The translations under genes were made by a program, and so were the position numbers. From contig MZZL01000409.1 in NCBI GenBank assembly GCA_002749535.1, positions 895,282 through 959,281 of the forward strand: a stretch of DNA of 64,000 nucleotides, read 5' to 3'. This document shows, one piece after another, positions 11,268 through 22,969 of the stretch (the stretch's first letter is position 1; each line of letters starts with the position of its first letter). This DNA is from Apophysomyces variabilis. Its lineage: Eukaryota; Mucoromycota; Mucoromycetes; Mucorales; Mucoraceae. The notes beneath the pieces are model-generated. The model had not been told where the DNA came from. It did not search any database and worked only from the letters and a program-made list of their open reading frames with translations.

Positions 11268-12179
11268 ATGCTGTCTGATTTTACTACTGCTCTTCAGGAC
11301 ATGCAATCTCAAATTGCTGCCTTAGTTGCCCGTGTTTCCTCGCAAGAGGAACAATTGACTAAACTTCAAGACTTGGTTCTTGAAAACAAGCAGCTTCATG
11401 AAGAGGTTACTTCTCTAAAAGCCCGTCTTACTGCTGTCTCCAAGGATACTTCCTTTATTTCCTCTTCTTCCAACGCTCCCTACACTGTTTCTCCTTCTTC
11501 GTCAGCTATTTTCAATAGCACAGAATCATCGACCTGGGCAATGGTAGTAAAAAAGCATCGTCCTCCCCATCCACCTGCTTCTGAGCGAAAACAGGCTGCA
11601 GCTGCTCATGGTTTCCAAATTCCATCTGGGCCGCAAGGATTTGGCTATATATTTATTCCGTGTGCAAAACGCATGGATCGTCCTGAAATCCGCCGCTGTC
11701 TCCGCAAGCTTGGGCTGGAATCTGCTCGTATCCTCGATATTTCTTTTCTTACATGTAACGTTATTGGCCTTCTTGTTCATGCTCAGTACGAACCTGTTGT
11801 AAAAGAACTTTTACAAAAGGTTAAAGTCACTATTCTCTCTGACTTTGATCCAGTGGACCCCTCTCATCTGGCCGATCCCCAATTTAAAGATTTACCTGAT
11901 GCTGAACGCGCTGCCCACGCTTTACAACTAAATCACCAGCGTTGTATGAATGCTCTGAAATTCATACGCCCTCCTGTTGCTGCTGCTGTCTGTCGTGACT
12001 TTTTTCAAGCAGGGTGGATCTCAGATGAAGATGTACAGTCTGTCCTTGCATCTGCCTATCCGCCCCGCGACCGCGATAATCCTGCTGCTGGTTTCATCAA
12101 ACTGATGCCAATGAAGATGATGATAAAATACTCAATGACTATTCCGCTGCCTCTGCTTTCTCCACTCCTCAATGAGTGA
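11268..12179 (+). CDS. LINE ORF1 protein (intact)
   Basis: A 303-residue uninterrupted frame. Residues ~8-62 form a leucine/glutamate-rich coiled coil (EEQLTKLQDL, LHEEVTSLKARL), as expected of a LINE ORF1 protein that trimerises and binds the element RNA. A Ser/Pro-rich linker follows, then a globular region (about 115-270) with GFGYIFIPCAKRMDRPEI, which may be an RNA-binding fold. The stop codon overlaps the ATG of ORF2 (ATGAGTGA), an arrangement that suggests termination-reinitiation. It is intact although ORF2 is dead. Confidence 0.8.
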   Translation: MLSDFTTALQDMQSQIAALVARVSSQEEQLTKLQDLVLENKQLHEEVTSLKARLTAVSKDTSFISSSSNAPYTVSPSSSAIFNSTESSTWAMVVKKHRPPHPPASERKQAAAAHGFQIPSGPQGFGYIFIPCAKRMDRPEIRRCLRKLGLESARILDISFLTCNVIGLLVHAQYEPVVKELLQKVKVTILSDFDPVDPSHLADPQFKDLPDAERAAHALQLNHQRCMNALKFIRPPVAAAVCRDFFQAGWISDEDVQSVLASAYPPRDRDNPAAGFIKLMPMKMMIKYSMTIPLPLLSPLLNE

Positions 12180-13810
12180 GATTCTCCCATTTACTATAGG
12201 CCTATGGAATGCAAATGGCCTTCAACAGTCTGTCATTAACGATGTTCTTCACCATTCTTCCTCCTTTGACCTTTTATTTATTACTGAAACGTGGCTTCTC
12301 TCTCCCTCTATCCTTCCCATCACTTGGCAGCAATTTCATTTATATAGACAACCAGTTGCTGGCAATTATCATGGTTCTATGGGTATTTCCGCTCTTATTT
12401 CCTCTTCCTGTCCCCTTCCAGTATACCGTCTTCCCTCCCCTTCTAATTATGCCTTGATTCTCTAATTTGGTCCTCTTCGATTAATATGTCTTTACCTTCC
12501 CCCTTCTCTTGACAACACTGCTATTTCTTCTCTCATTAATTCTCTTCCCTTAACACCCAACACAATTATTTGCGGTGATCTCAATGCCCAATTTGGTTCT
12601 TTAACTGGCAACACCCGTTCAAATTCCCATGCCCCTATTGTCCAAGAATGATGCGAGACATATTAACTTGAGATTCTCAACTGTTCTCTAGCCTACAAAG
12701 TTCCCAATCTCCTCTCCTTTCATAATGGAGAATCAATTCAAAGTATTATTGACCTTTTTATTACTAACTGCCGCCCTTCTCTCATTAACCCCACTATATC
12801 TATTGAACTTGACCTTTCCCTAAATTCTGATCACAAACTAATGTCACTCTCTTTTATCTTAGACTCTGACATTGTTTTTTCTTCCCCTCCTCCTCCTTCC
12901 AGCCGACGCACTTGGCGCCTATCCCGCCTATCGGAAGCAGATCCTTGCTCTCTCTATGTTTCTAATTTTTCTTCTTTTACTTCTTCCCTATCCACCGAAA
13001 TTGCTACCTTTTTACGTCATACTACATCTAATCCTTCCCCCACCCACCCTCTCCTTTTGATCCAGTCATCCATTGATCAATTTGCCATGCAATTGAATCA
13101 AGCTATCTATGACTCACTTGATTCCTCGGTTGGTTCTCGTCCTCCCCGTCCTGCCTCATGGAAAAAGTACTGGAATGCTGATATCCAAGCAGCTGCCGCC
13201 CGCCGAGACCAATGCTACTGTCAATGGCGTCAGGCCATTGGCATGGATAAAGTACTTTGGTGGAATCGCCATCAAGATGCTGAGACCTCGTTCCACTCCG
13301 CCATTAAAGCTGCCAAACGAGCATCTTAGCGTGCATATTGTCATTCTCTCGAAGTGGACTTTGAGAAGACCACATCTAAAATCAAGTCTCTCCATCACCG
13401 TCACAACAATCACCACACCTTTACTCATGTGGATAGACCTCAAGCTGCAGCTGAGATGGTGTGTGACCATCTTGCTAACGTTTTTTGCTGGATCTCCCCT
13501 GGAAACTCTTCTGGCGCAGATCCATCCCTCATTATACCTGTACCATCTGGTGGCGGATTTTAATAGAGAAGGTGACGATCCACGATCACCTGCGCGAACT
13601 TCTTCCTCCTAAATTCCCAATCTAATTGCTATCCTGTTTGCCAAACCGCTCCTGATTCTTTAGACTTTTTCCATTTCACTTGCCTTTCCACAGCTTTTCT
13701 GGCTGATCATCCGTTCTCATTATCTACCCTCTTGGTCCCTCCCGGATCTCCAGAACTTCATCCTCAATATGTCACCGCCACTGCAGTTGAAAAGACGTTT
13801 TACCCTGGGT
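12172..13810 (+). pseudogene. LINE ORF2 remnant: APE endonuclease, RT deleted
   Basis: One frame runs from 12172 to 13563, broken only by in-frame stops at about 12463, 12647, 12662 and 13327. The APE endonuclease core is clear: LWNANGL, the catalytic Glu in FITETWL, ICGDLNAQFG, and NSDHKLM near 12825. After this come the linker and SWKKYWNADIQAAAARRDQC. At 13561 the frame ends in tandem stops, and the sequence resumes at about 13610 with the C-terminal zinc-knuckle-like CYPVCQTAPDSLDFFHFTC. The reverse transcriptase domain (normally 250 residues or more) is absent. The stops fit C-to-T or G-to-A changes of CAA, CAG and TGG codons. Confidence 0.82.
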
Positions 13811-16417
13811 AAAATCTGGGTAAAACGTCAAATATTACCCACATTTTAACCACCTTTATTACCTTTATTAATTGGATAAAACAGTATGTGTCAGACGTAA
13901 TTACATTAATGCTATTGGACTAAGTTGTATGCATTCAATAATTAACATTAGAATTCTATTCGACTATGTTCTTTTCTTTAAGCTCTTTTATTGGATTAAC
14001 TTGCTTACAATGATACATTCTATTGGAGCTAATGATTCTTATCTAGTCTTTCTGATTGAATGCTCTTTTCATAGCATTCATTTTTTTAGCCAATAAAATA
14101 CACTTCTTTATCATGTACAAGGACACTTCTTTAGTCTTATATATAGAGAAAACAAATATTTTTATTTTATTGAAGATATATAATATAACGTACGAACAGG
14201 TATCTAACTTTACGATTCGATCTATATAATCTTACCTAATTACTGAAGGCTAAAGAAGCATAGTTTTTAAAAAATGATAATTACTAAAACATACTAAAAG
14301 TTAACATGTTAACATACCTAAGACGGCATAGCAATAACGAGCGGCAGCATTATATATAGGCCTACAAAAGGTTATCCTGATGAGTAATTAAGTTGTAACA
14401 TAAAAAAATATCTGGACCATTAAAACATGTGTCATGTTTCTCTGTTTTCATTTTTTTAAAAAAAGGAAAAGCTACTCTATAGACAAATAAAAAGTCAAGA
14501 TCAGTCACATTTAGGTCAGTCAATCAAAATACCTTAGTTAAAAGTAAGAAGCAAGCTTTCCTATGACGTTGCAATTATATCGGCTATCAAAAGAAAAAAA
14601 TGAGATGCTGTCAAATGAAGATAAAAGCTTACCAGTAAAGAACACGCTTTCAGGTCAAGGTTGTATATCATTAGGATGATATAGCATCAACATTGTGAAA
14701 GTGAGTTTGCCGATGAAGAAGTACTGAAACACCATGGAGTAAAAAAAAGCAGAGGAAAAAGTTTGTAAAAGAAAAGGATAAGTAAAAAGGAAACGCGAAT
14801 AAACCCATAAAAAAGAAAAAAACCATGTTAAAAGCGCATGATATAAATATTGACGCAGTTTTTGGGAATCGCGCATACACTGTCATACTGCTTATACTTT
14901 TACATTTGCTAGTTTTTTCTTTACTGGGAAAGGAGAGACTGAACTATACTGAAGATTGCTCCCCCCATGGGAAAGTGGGTAAAACGCCTACTCTACCGCA
15001 GTGCGCCTACTAAACAGCCTTCTAAACCATCCTGAACCGCTCGTTTTCTTTCTTGTGCCCGTCTGCCTGTACAGCCTCTGGCGTGCCCAGTGGACCCCAT
15101 ATTTTGAAACGTCCCTTTCTGCCAGGGTGTAGTCGCCCAACGGGTACATCGTTTGTATAACCGAGAACGGAGTATTCAGCAATTTAGTGTAGAAACTGTT
15201 TCATTTTAATTGTAACTTTTCCTTTTTTCTCTTTCCCCTTTCTCTCAATCAATGTCCATCGCCAAGACGTGACCTGACTGAATAAAATACCAAAAAAAAT
15301 CTAGCAGCACCCGTTCCCCATTACTGTACTTTCTTCCCCTTCCTTCTTCTTTTCGTGAATGTTGTTTTGGCACGGATATTATAACATTCGACTTGAAAGT
15401 CTCCCTGACCAAAAGGCGCCAAATGTCAACCATCTGGAAGGAGAATGCTAAAACCGTTGTCAACAGACTTATGGAAATCTTATGAGAGCCCACAGGAAAT
15501 ATGGGCATTGTTCAAGTTGAAGACTAGTAGGTCACTGAATTCATACTGTAAGGCTTCTTGTTTAGTGTTTCGAGAGTGTTTTGAAATTGGTTACCGCAAC
15601 GCTCAGTCCTTTCAATAAGTGTATTGCCAAGGCAACGGTTTCTGTGACACATCGGATTTTTTTTCTTTCTAGATGTAGGCTAATGACAAAGAAACTCCAT
15701 AATGGCGTTTTGCAATGAATCCTTCAAAAGTATTGTTGTTTATACGTAGGACAAAGCATGATATTTTATTGACAATATCAATTTCAAGCCAAGATCACTT
15801 GATTTCTTAGAATGCTGTCATGTTGAAAATGGTAAAGGCAGACCACAGCGTTCAGATTGGCATTCTGTCAACCCTTCACTTCTGAGTGTGCGGCTCTCAA
15901 CATGCTTTCTTTATATTGAGGATAAAGGAGGACTCTTCGGAGTGCAACATGATTTTAGTTTTTGTATACGTTGTTTATGTCTTTACTACAACATCAAGAA
16001 TTGGATAAGAATAAAAATAGTAGCTTTTATTTGAAACTTTAGGAAAAGCATCCATAACCACAGATATCTAATTATTCATTTTGCATTATTGGTCGCCGAT
16101 CCTTAAATAAGACGAGCAAAGAGCAGGCAATATCCGACTACATGTGATAGCACTCCTAGCATTGACAATATTGTTAGCGGTACTAGTTGTCCCTTTCGCT
16201 TCCACTAGACCTCTCTCTCTTTCTTCCTTGGCTTTAGAACATTGTTGTTTGTCGTATGACATAATGGCAAAAGGTGAGCTGCGGGGGCCGTGCAAAACAC
16301 TTATTTCAATTCCCGCGCAAATTGGATATAGGTTCCCAAGTTCACAAGTCTTCTGCCATTTTTTTTCTTCCTCTACTGTAGCAGCTTGAATCGATATATT
16401 CGGAAGAAGAGAAAATC
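13811..16417. other. Intergenic, AT-rich, no gene recognised
   Basis: About 2.6 kb with no frame that I recognise. It includes AT-rich low-complexity sequence (14100-14900) and pyrimidine tracts near 15220-15240. The motif GGGTAAAACG occurs near 13810-13835 and again near 14975, which may be a shared relic. The promoter of the RAD6-like gene would lie at the right end. Confidence 0.5.
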
Positions 16418-17114
16418 ATGTCAACTCCTACCAGAAGGCGGCTTATGCGTGATTTCAAGAGATTGCAAAGCGATCCACCAGGCAAGGATTCTGATGCAGT
16501 AATTAAAGGAAGATGCTAACTACTGCGGTCATCTATATCGTTTCCATTTCTCCCGATCATACAGGAGGTGTATCAGGTATGTACTACTACTTACGTTTTT
16601 TACGGAGATACTTAATTATTATCTATAGGTGCACCATGTCCAGACAACATTATGCTGTGGAATGCAGTAATCTTTGGACCTGGTAAGTATTTGCTCATAG
16701 CTGGCATGCTGGTGCTATAGCTGATTATATAATTGCATTCATTAGCCGATACCCCTTTCGAAGACGGCACATTCAAGTTGGTCTTGCAATTTGACGAAAC
16801 TTATGTAAGTTGACACTGGGAGGTCAAAGCAAGCTAACCGTTCATGGTAGCCCAATAAACCACCGCAAGTCAAGTTCGTATCCAAAATGTTCCATCCTAA
16901 TGTCTATGCCAATGGCGAATTGTGTCTCGATATTCTTCAAAACCGTTGGAGCCCAACCTACGATGTCGCCGCTATTCTCACCAGTATTCAGTCGTTGTTG
17001 CATGATCCTAACCCCAATTCACCTGCTAATGCGGAAGCTGCAAACTTGTACCGGGAAAACAGAAAGGAATATGTAAGACGTGTGCGTGAGATCGTGGAGT
17101 CATCATGGGAGTAA
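16418..17114 (+). CDS. RAD6: Ubiquitin-conjugating enzyme E2, RAD6/UBC2 type
   Basis: RAD6 is the E2 for PCNA monoubiquitination (with Rad18) and histone H2B monoubiquitination (with Bre1), in the nucleus. Five exons close to a 150-residue protein, the usual length: 16418-16481, 16565-16576, 16629-16682, 16746-16804 and 16851-17114. It starts [19 protein letters not shown], includes [19 protein letters not shown], and has the active-site Cys in [19 protein letters not shown]. It ends [10 protein letters not shown] and lacks the acidic tail of the budding-yeast protein, as in most other eukaryotes. Oddities: exon 2 is only 12 nt (it encodes most of GVSG), and intron 1 uses a GC donor (CCAG|GCAAGG) with a CTAAC branch point and a CAG acceptor. 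A possible polyadenylation signal AATAAA lies about 80 nt past the stop. Confidence 0.97.
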
Positions 17115-18425
17115 CAATGATGGGCGCATCGCAGCTTAGCAAGGAGAAAGAATGGCATTTGATCTACTCATCGTTTTTTAACGTCGGAAAGGAAATAAAA
17201 ATTTTAAAGTTTCAAGTGAATATATGTATACAGGTTTTTGCAAGGTAATTTCCGTCAGTCAAAAGTTACTTTTGCACAAGCGAGTAAATAACTTACATAT
17301 GGAAGCAACACTTCTGTTAGAGTAGCGTAAAATTACCTTCCATAAACAATATGTCTCTAACTACTAACAGCATTCGGGTATCTATTACAATGATTTTCGG
17401 GAACTAGGTGAGATTCGACTGGTAGACTATGGGTGCTATGCAGAACTGCCAGACAATGGCATAATTTATTAAACAACATGTACTCGTGAAGTTGCAGACC
17501 TACTGCGATCATAGCGGAGATCCTTTACGTTGGAGGATCCGTGGTAGGAATAGTAAATGAAGTTTGTTCCTATCCTCCGTTATGCGTGGTTAATCGAGTC
17601 AATTATGGAATATGGTAGTGCAGCATCCGCCAAAGTCCATGTTGCCGGTCATATTGTCTTACAGATCTGTAAAGATATTACATTTACAATACAAGAGCAG
17701 TAGAACATGTCGATAAGACCGCCGTGAGAAATGCAAAATATGTTTAATTGACAGGGAATTGTGTTGCTATTGATAGTTTTCATGTTAGCTGAAGCTCTGA
17801 CTCAAAATAAGAAAGTGGGTTTGCTTCGTTAGTGCACTGAACTTTGGCAACGATGATTGAAAACGATTGGCAGTCAATCGTTAGTTTAAAGGTGAGGTCA
17901 TCTTCATTGTACGTAATGTGTTTAATAGAGAAAGAGGTTCGTATATATAGGCAGCAACTGTCGGAGAGCTGAATGACTTTTTCGAAGCAATTGCTTTTCT
18001 TTTCCAAGGCACACTTGGTCCTTGGTATAGTGTTATGTTCCGTTTGCAAAACATTCCTATCTGACTGTGGATATCAAATGTCTTCTATTCTTCTACCATC
18101 CTGATGAGATATCACTGTAACCGAAATTCACAGTGACACTTAAATGAGCACACAATAAAAGTTAATATGAAACAACTAAAGAGTTCCTAGGCTCTGGATA
18201 ATTGAGTCGATATGATCTGCTGTTTGTGAGAGATGACAAAGTTGGGATGCTTGCTGGTGGCGTTGCTCGTCGTCCCTACTGGTTTATTCAAAAGTTTTTG
18301 AAGATTTCATCCAAAATTGTTTGAAGATTTGGTGATAAAACTTATAAAGAATTTACCAACAACTGTTGGTGAGTATCCTCTGTTAAAATGTGATAAAAGG
18401 CTTATCGATTTGAACATCTAGAGAA
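17115..18425. other. Intergenic, no gene recognised
   Basis: About 1.3 kb. An 89-codon minus frame (18049-17780) containing DDLTFKLTIDCQSFSIIV has protein-like composition, but I find no family and no supporting splice signals. The remainder looks non-coding. Confidence 0.4.
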
Positions 18426-18478
18426 GGTAAGTATTAGCAAAATAATACTAACGGGCAACATTGCCTAATACACTTACC
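18426..18478 (-). other. Hairpin just downstream of Fanzor copy C
   Basis: On the minus strand, outer arms GGTAAGTGTATTAGGCA and TGCTAATACTTACC pair with small bulges. Inside, GGCAA-TG-TTGCC forms a second possible stem. It begins 9 bases past the terminal stop of the Fanzor frame (stop at 18489-18487). In TnpB/Fanzor elements the guide RNA scaffold lies at this 3' end. Any role here is inference. Confidence 0.4.
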
Positions 18479-18486
18479 GTAACAAT

Positions 18487-20945
18487 CTAAATCCCAGTTG
18501 GGGAACCCGCGTTCGCAGCAATGATATTGGTTCGAGTTTCGTCTGGCACGGGTCGACTGAATACAGCGGGTCGGTTTCCAGTAGACTACACTGATACGGC
18601 GATTTCAAAAAGATTTTTGGCGGCATTAACATCTGGATTCCGCAGGGTACTGCAGGTTTTACAGTCCAGGACACTGATGAGTAACGCCATCCAAAGTCTT
18701 GAATTTCGTCAAAGTTCTGCTATGGCACGAGTTGCTTATCTCGGTATGACTACATGAGATAAAAACAACTGCATATAGTATGACTAGATTATTTACCAGA
18801 GACGATAGGTACTCGTCTATGGTTACAACAGGGACTTGGTAATTTTTTTCTTTTCGTTTAAGGCTCTTTCAAAGCTGGCCCACAACTCCTGGCGGATGTC
18901 CTTTATACTTCATTTGACGTTTGCCAAACATTACGCTGCCGAAGACAACAAGAGGCATCTTGCCATTAATATCAACCTTTACTTTTGTTTTCTTCCAACG
19001 AGGGAGTCTTCGATTGCTGGTTGTCGACCTAACAGCGGATTCTGGGATCCTACTAAGACTGTAACAAACATATCGCTCGTTAAAAACCTAGACATAGAGA
19101 GATAAAATATTTTACTTACACTTCTACACCTTGAGTAGCATTGCTCGCTTCATCCTGGCGTTCCCTTGCTCTCTTTTCTTTTTCTCTCTCGCGATTTCTT
19201 GATTTTTTTTTGTTTCTCTTGGTTTCTTTGCTCTTTCTGCGATTGTACTTCTTTCCACCGTGCACCATAATATTGGCTATTTCCTCTCGCTCCCGTTGTC
19301 TGCCTTGGTAGTTGTGGAAACGAGAATGACCGCGGCCAGAGTGATAGAACCTAAAATCGCATCTCGATGCGTAAAAAAGTAATTCACGTATTTGGCATAT
19401 TGGTCATTTTCAGTTGACTTGCCGGTGGGAAACTTTCGCTCGATATATTTGATGCCGGCTGCCTGTTTATCTTTGTATAAGGCATTGTTCCTACGACCTG
19501 ACCCAGTGACAGAATAATATTCCGCAGTGGAACGTTTTCTAATTTCATGCTGGTCCGCGCCATGACTGTAAGAGGCAGTTAATAGGTGTCCACTGCCTGG
19601 ATCCACCGCAACAGGTCGGTAGAATTGGCCAACTTCGTCAGTGTTCAAATCTTGGAGCCTGATTTGTTCTTCTGAATGGCTTTGGGTGCTTTTCGCCCGG
19701 GAGAAACTGGAAATGAACCGAACCCGTCTGTCATTATTTAATTACGAAATAGTCGCTGATTGTCACTGCTGTGCTAAATGTTAGTTTGGGGCCATAGTCA
19801 ACTGCGTAATAGTATGTTCTACCTTCCGTAACCATACTTCTCCAGATCGAAGCACTGGTTAAACAAATTGAAGTTTGCTTCATACTTATCAGTTGATTCA
19901 TGGTTGTTGCTGGGTCCACGAGCTGACGAAAGTATCTGCAGTACATTACCGTTAATTGTTATAAATCTCCAGCCGAACGAGGGAAGGGGACCAGAGAAAA
20001 CAGCCTTGGCGGTGTGATGCTTTATTGGTCATCATCTTGAATTCCGGCTAAACCTATGAGAGTTGAAGCTGCCTCGGATTCTCGATGCGCCAAAGTGAAG
20101 CTTTGTAGTATGAAACGGAGCACAGGAATATATGAACCAGGCAAAGCAGACAGATAGGCGGGACGACAAGGACCGTGTATGTGATGACTGAGCTCATCCA
20201 ACACTGTCTTCGCAGCATTCACTGCACGAATATATACTATGCTTACTGATGCTGTCGGCCAGTGTGGCTCACCATGAACGATGACTTCAGCTACGTAATC
20301 CGAACAGATTGCTTTCATTTGAGCTTTGGTAAGCTCCTATGTAGGGCATAAGGTTTACTGCAACACATTTATACAAATCATACTGGAAGAAGCTGCCGAA
20401 TCGATGTATTCAATAAGCAACAATGCGGTTATTGAAGTTGTCGACCGTATGGTTCGTGTAAGCGGTCTGCAACGTGGTGCATGCCGCTGCAAGAGCGTCA
20501 CTGTATCCGACAAATCCTCGTAGAGGATAAACTATTTCTGGATGGTGTTGGCTGAATGTGTCCCCAATCCATACCACGCTTGCAGGGAATTTTGTGTTCT
20601 TGTTCTGGACCGCTTTCCCAACTACTAACTGGCAGACAATGTACCAGAAATTTTGCGCGAATATGTAAACCCAAATCTCTGTTTCAGCGTTGTTAATGAC
20701 GTATCCGTTTACGAAGATCTGCGCTCGGCAAACGACTTCTCGAACGAAGCTACATAGCTCAATAATCTTGCGGTGCAACTGGTTACGGTGTTCGGCGCGA
20801 ACAACTGAATCAAATGGGCCACCCTTGTGTACGTTTCGCTACCAGAAGCGAAGGTTTCTCGAACCTTTTCTTTGATAGTCGTAACATGATCCTCTCATTG
20901 AACCGATCTTGCTGTTGCGTGTCCCTTCTGCCCACAAGAACTACA
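18487..20945 (-). pseudogene. Decayed Fanzor (TnpB-like) gene, copy C, near full length
   Basis: This is the most complete of three copies. From the N-terminus it shows a zinc-knuckle-like CSSCGQKGH (20945-20919), helical blocks REVVCRAQIFVNGYVIN and AQNFWYIVCQLVVG (20778-20410), and GSYIPVLRFILQSF (about 20150-20090). The RuvC-I block with VAVDPG and STAEYYSVTG follows (19648-19500), then AAGIKYIERKFPTGKS, NIMVHGGKKYN plus a Lys/Arg/Glu-rich stretch (about 19280-19140), and MPLVVFGSVMFGK and KGHPPGVVGQL (about 18970-18880). VVTIDEYLSS (RuvC-II position) is at 18824-18795. Last come VLDCKTCSTLRNPDVNAAKN, the zinc finger and canonical RuvC-III Asp motif (18660-18600), and the tail GNRPAVFSRP. 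Frameshifts near 20320-20400 and 19330, an in-frame TGA after GQL, and TAG for an expected Trp make it non-functional. Confidence 0.82.
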
Positions 20946-22969
20946 CACCGCTAAAGAAGTCGATGGATTTTTGTTTGCCCGATCGTGCTCGACTCTTCCA
21001 CGCTTCTTTTGTCTCTTTGTCTCAATGGTGTCTTTAATGGCTTTTCTCTTCCCTGTTAGAAATTATGCGATTAGGGCTTTGATAGTGGTCAATCTGCTAC
21101 GTTTGTACCATATGCCTTTGACAAGGATCATTCGCAACTTCTCTTTGTCTTATGCCCAAAAGCCCAGTAATCTCGACATGTGGCTGTGGATATGCCATGT
21201 AAGATCAATGAATCTCATATATCAGCAACATACCTTGTTGTTCTTCGGCTTCCTCTGCCTCTCGCTGAGATTTTCGTATTGCCTTTTTAGTAAGCGTATA
21301 TAAAATAGGAGTATAAACGTGCAAACCAAGCGAAACTGAAATTGCTGACAAGAAAAGTAATGAATCCATTAGTAAGAGAGGGTAAGAAAAATGGAAGAAA
21401 GAGCTGCATAAGGGGGAAAATAGAGAGGCATCTAAGTTTTGAGAACTCTTGGAATCTGATGACGAGTCACTTCAATCACTGTTCAATTGACAACATCTTC
21501 ATAAACATATAATTTAAGTCGTTGGAGAAAACGCTTAAACACCGTTTCTTCGAATAACATATGAGTACCAAATCTATGTATTATTTTTAACTTATAATGT
21601 ATTATTTCGTTTAGCAGCTTAAGCATGATTATGAGTACGGGCTTTCATTCTAGGTTGAACTTAATCTTTGCCTGAAACATAATGACGATATATACGAAAC
21701 TGATCAATCCCAGTTACTGCAAAATACATAGATTTCCTAATGCACATTATTTTTGATCTTTGGCAATGTAAAAGAAGCAAGGAAGAAAACAGTTGCAGAA
21801 TGCTGGATAGCCTGGGAGAATCTCATCACAAAACTTGGTTGGACTCCAGGCCCACGGCTCCTTAAATGTAGACATCTACTCATTTCTATTTCTCCTCAAG
21901 TCTCTCTTTGATATGACAGGCTGCTTTGAGAGCTTCCGCAAAAGGATATATTACGGTTGACTGGGACATGGGGCACTTTATGACCAACTTTTACATACAA
22001 TTCTTTTTTGGGCCCGGTACGTTCATTCCCTTGTTTGCATCACAAATAATATTGAGACCTTCTTTGATAAACGAGCTGGATCCCATTTCAAGGATCCAAT
22101 GGAATGATATATTTTGACTCAAAATCTTCCATTTTTCTAATTGTCTTCCTCTTCCTCCTTTTATCAAATTATGGGCACGGTCAGCGTTCCTATATATGAA
22201 ATGACTCCTCAAATTCGTTCACCATACGGCGCAGTTATGAGCGACATCTTACGTAATTGAGGAAGCTAATATGGTAGCATAATTAATAGCTTCGTAATTA
22301 TCTAGCTTGTGAGGTAATCCGCAGGACATTGAGAGCGAGAATCAGCACTTTGAGAATCATGGCTTCTTTTACGCAGCATGTAATCCTCCTCCTATGTGTT
22401 AATACTCAGTAATTCAAGCTATTTATATTGAAAATTACTGACTTTGTTTTGTTATTGTAAACAATATGTTTGATAAGGTTCAACCTTTACTTATTGTCTT
22501 TCTATATATCATACAGGTACCTGGCGTTTTGCATGACACAAACAAAATCGGCTACACTATTTTTGCTGAGATTTACCCGTATCCTCAATAGCTTTAACAA
22601 TTGGGTCGTTTATAGTTACCGTCTAGTTAGTAGGATGATCATCTATGACTTTGGGATGTAGTTGCACTTGCCTCTGAACGAGAACACGCTTTTAATTAAC
22701 GTTTAATTGAAAATCTCTTAATTGCGAATTTCCAGAGTTTGATTAGATGATTCTTCAAAAATTGACTCTCCGAAACTACAAGTGGCTTAAAATACAAAAT
22801 AGTCACGAAGCAGCCAATCAGCGACGCCTAAAATTTTGTTTTTGGGAGGAAAATGGGCATCCAAAGCGAGTTGTTTGCGAGTCCTCCTCTTTCGTGTCTT
22901 AATCTCGACTTGGTAACGTTTGTACTTATTCAAGAAGACCGCGATTACTTATCATCGATTAAGTTAGCA
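20946..22969. other. Intergenic; right end is the eL30 promoter
   Basis: No gene recognised in about 2 kb. Frames on either strand look random. A CCAAT box (AGCCAATCAGCG, 22812-22823) about 150 bp before the eL30 start is a plausible promoter element. Confidence 0.45.

Larger units (their letters stand above)
11268..13810 (+). mobile_element. Non-LTR retrotransposon (LINE), internally deleted
   Basis: Two overlapping frames, ORF1 (11268-12179) and ORF2 (from 12172), have LINE organisation. ORF2 retains an APE-type endonuclease, but the whole reverse transcriptase core is missing: the sequence passes at about 13560-13620 from a region N-terminal to RT straight into the C-terminal Cys/His motif (CYPVCQ, HFTC). 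The coding strand is very rich in C and T. Neither target-site duplications nor the exact 3' end could be fixed; coding similarity stops near 13810. Confidence 0.85.

Noticed and set aside
14960..15015. Possible tRNA-like stretch (GGGTAAAACGCCTACTCTACCGC)
   Set aside because: No T-arm GTTCRANNC box and no acceptor pairing could be found.
18836..19105. Plus-strand frame of 89 codons
   Set aside because: It lies opposite the Fanzor copy C blocks VVFGSVMFG and KGHPPGVVG, which explain the conservation better.
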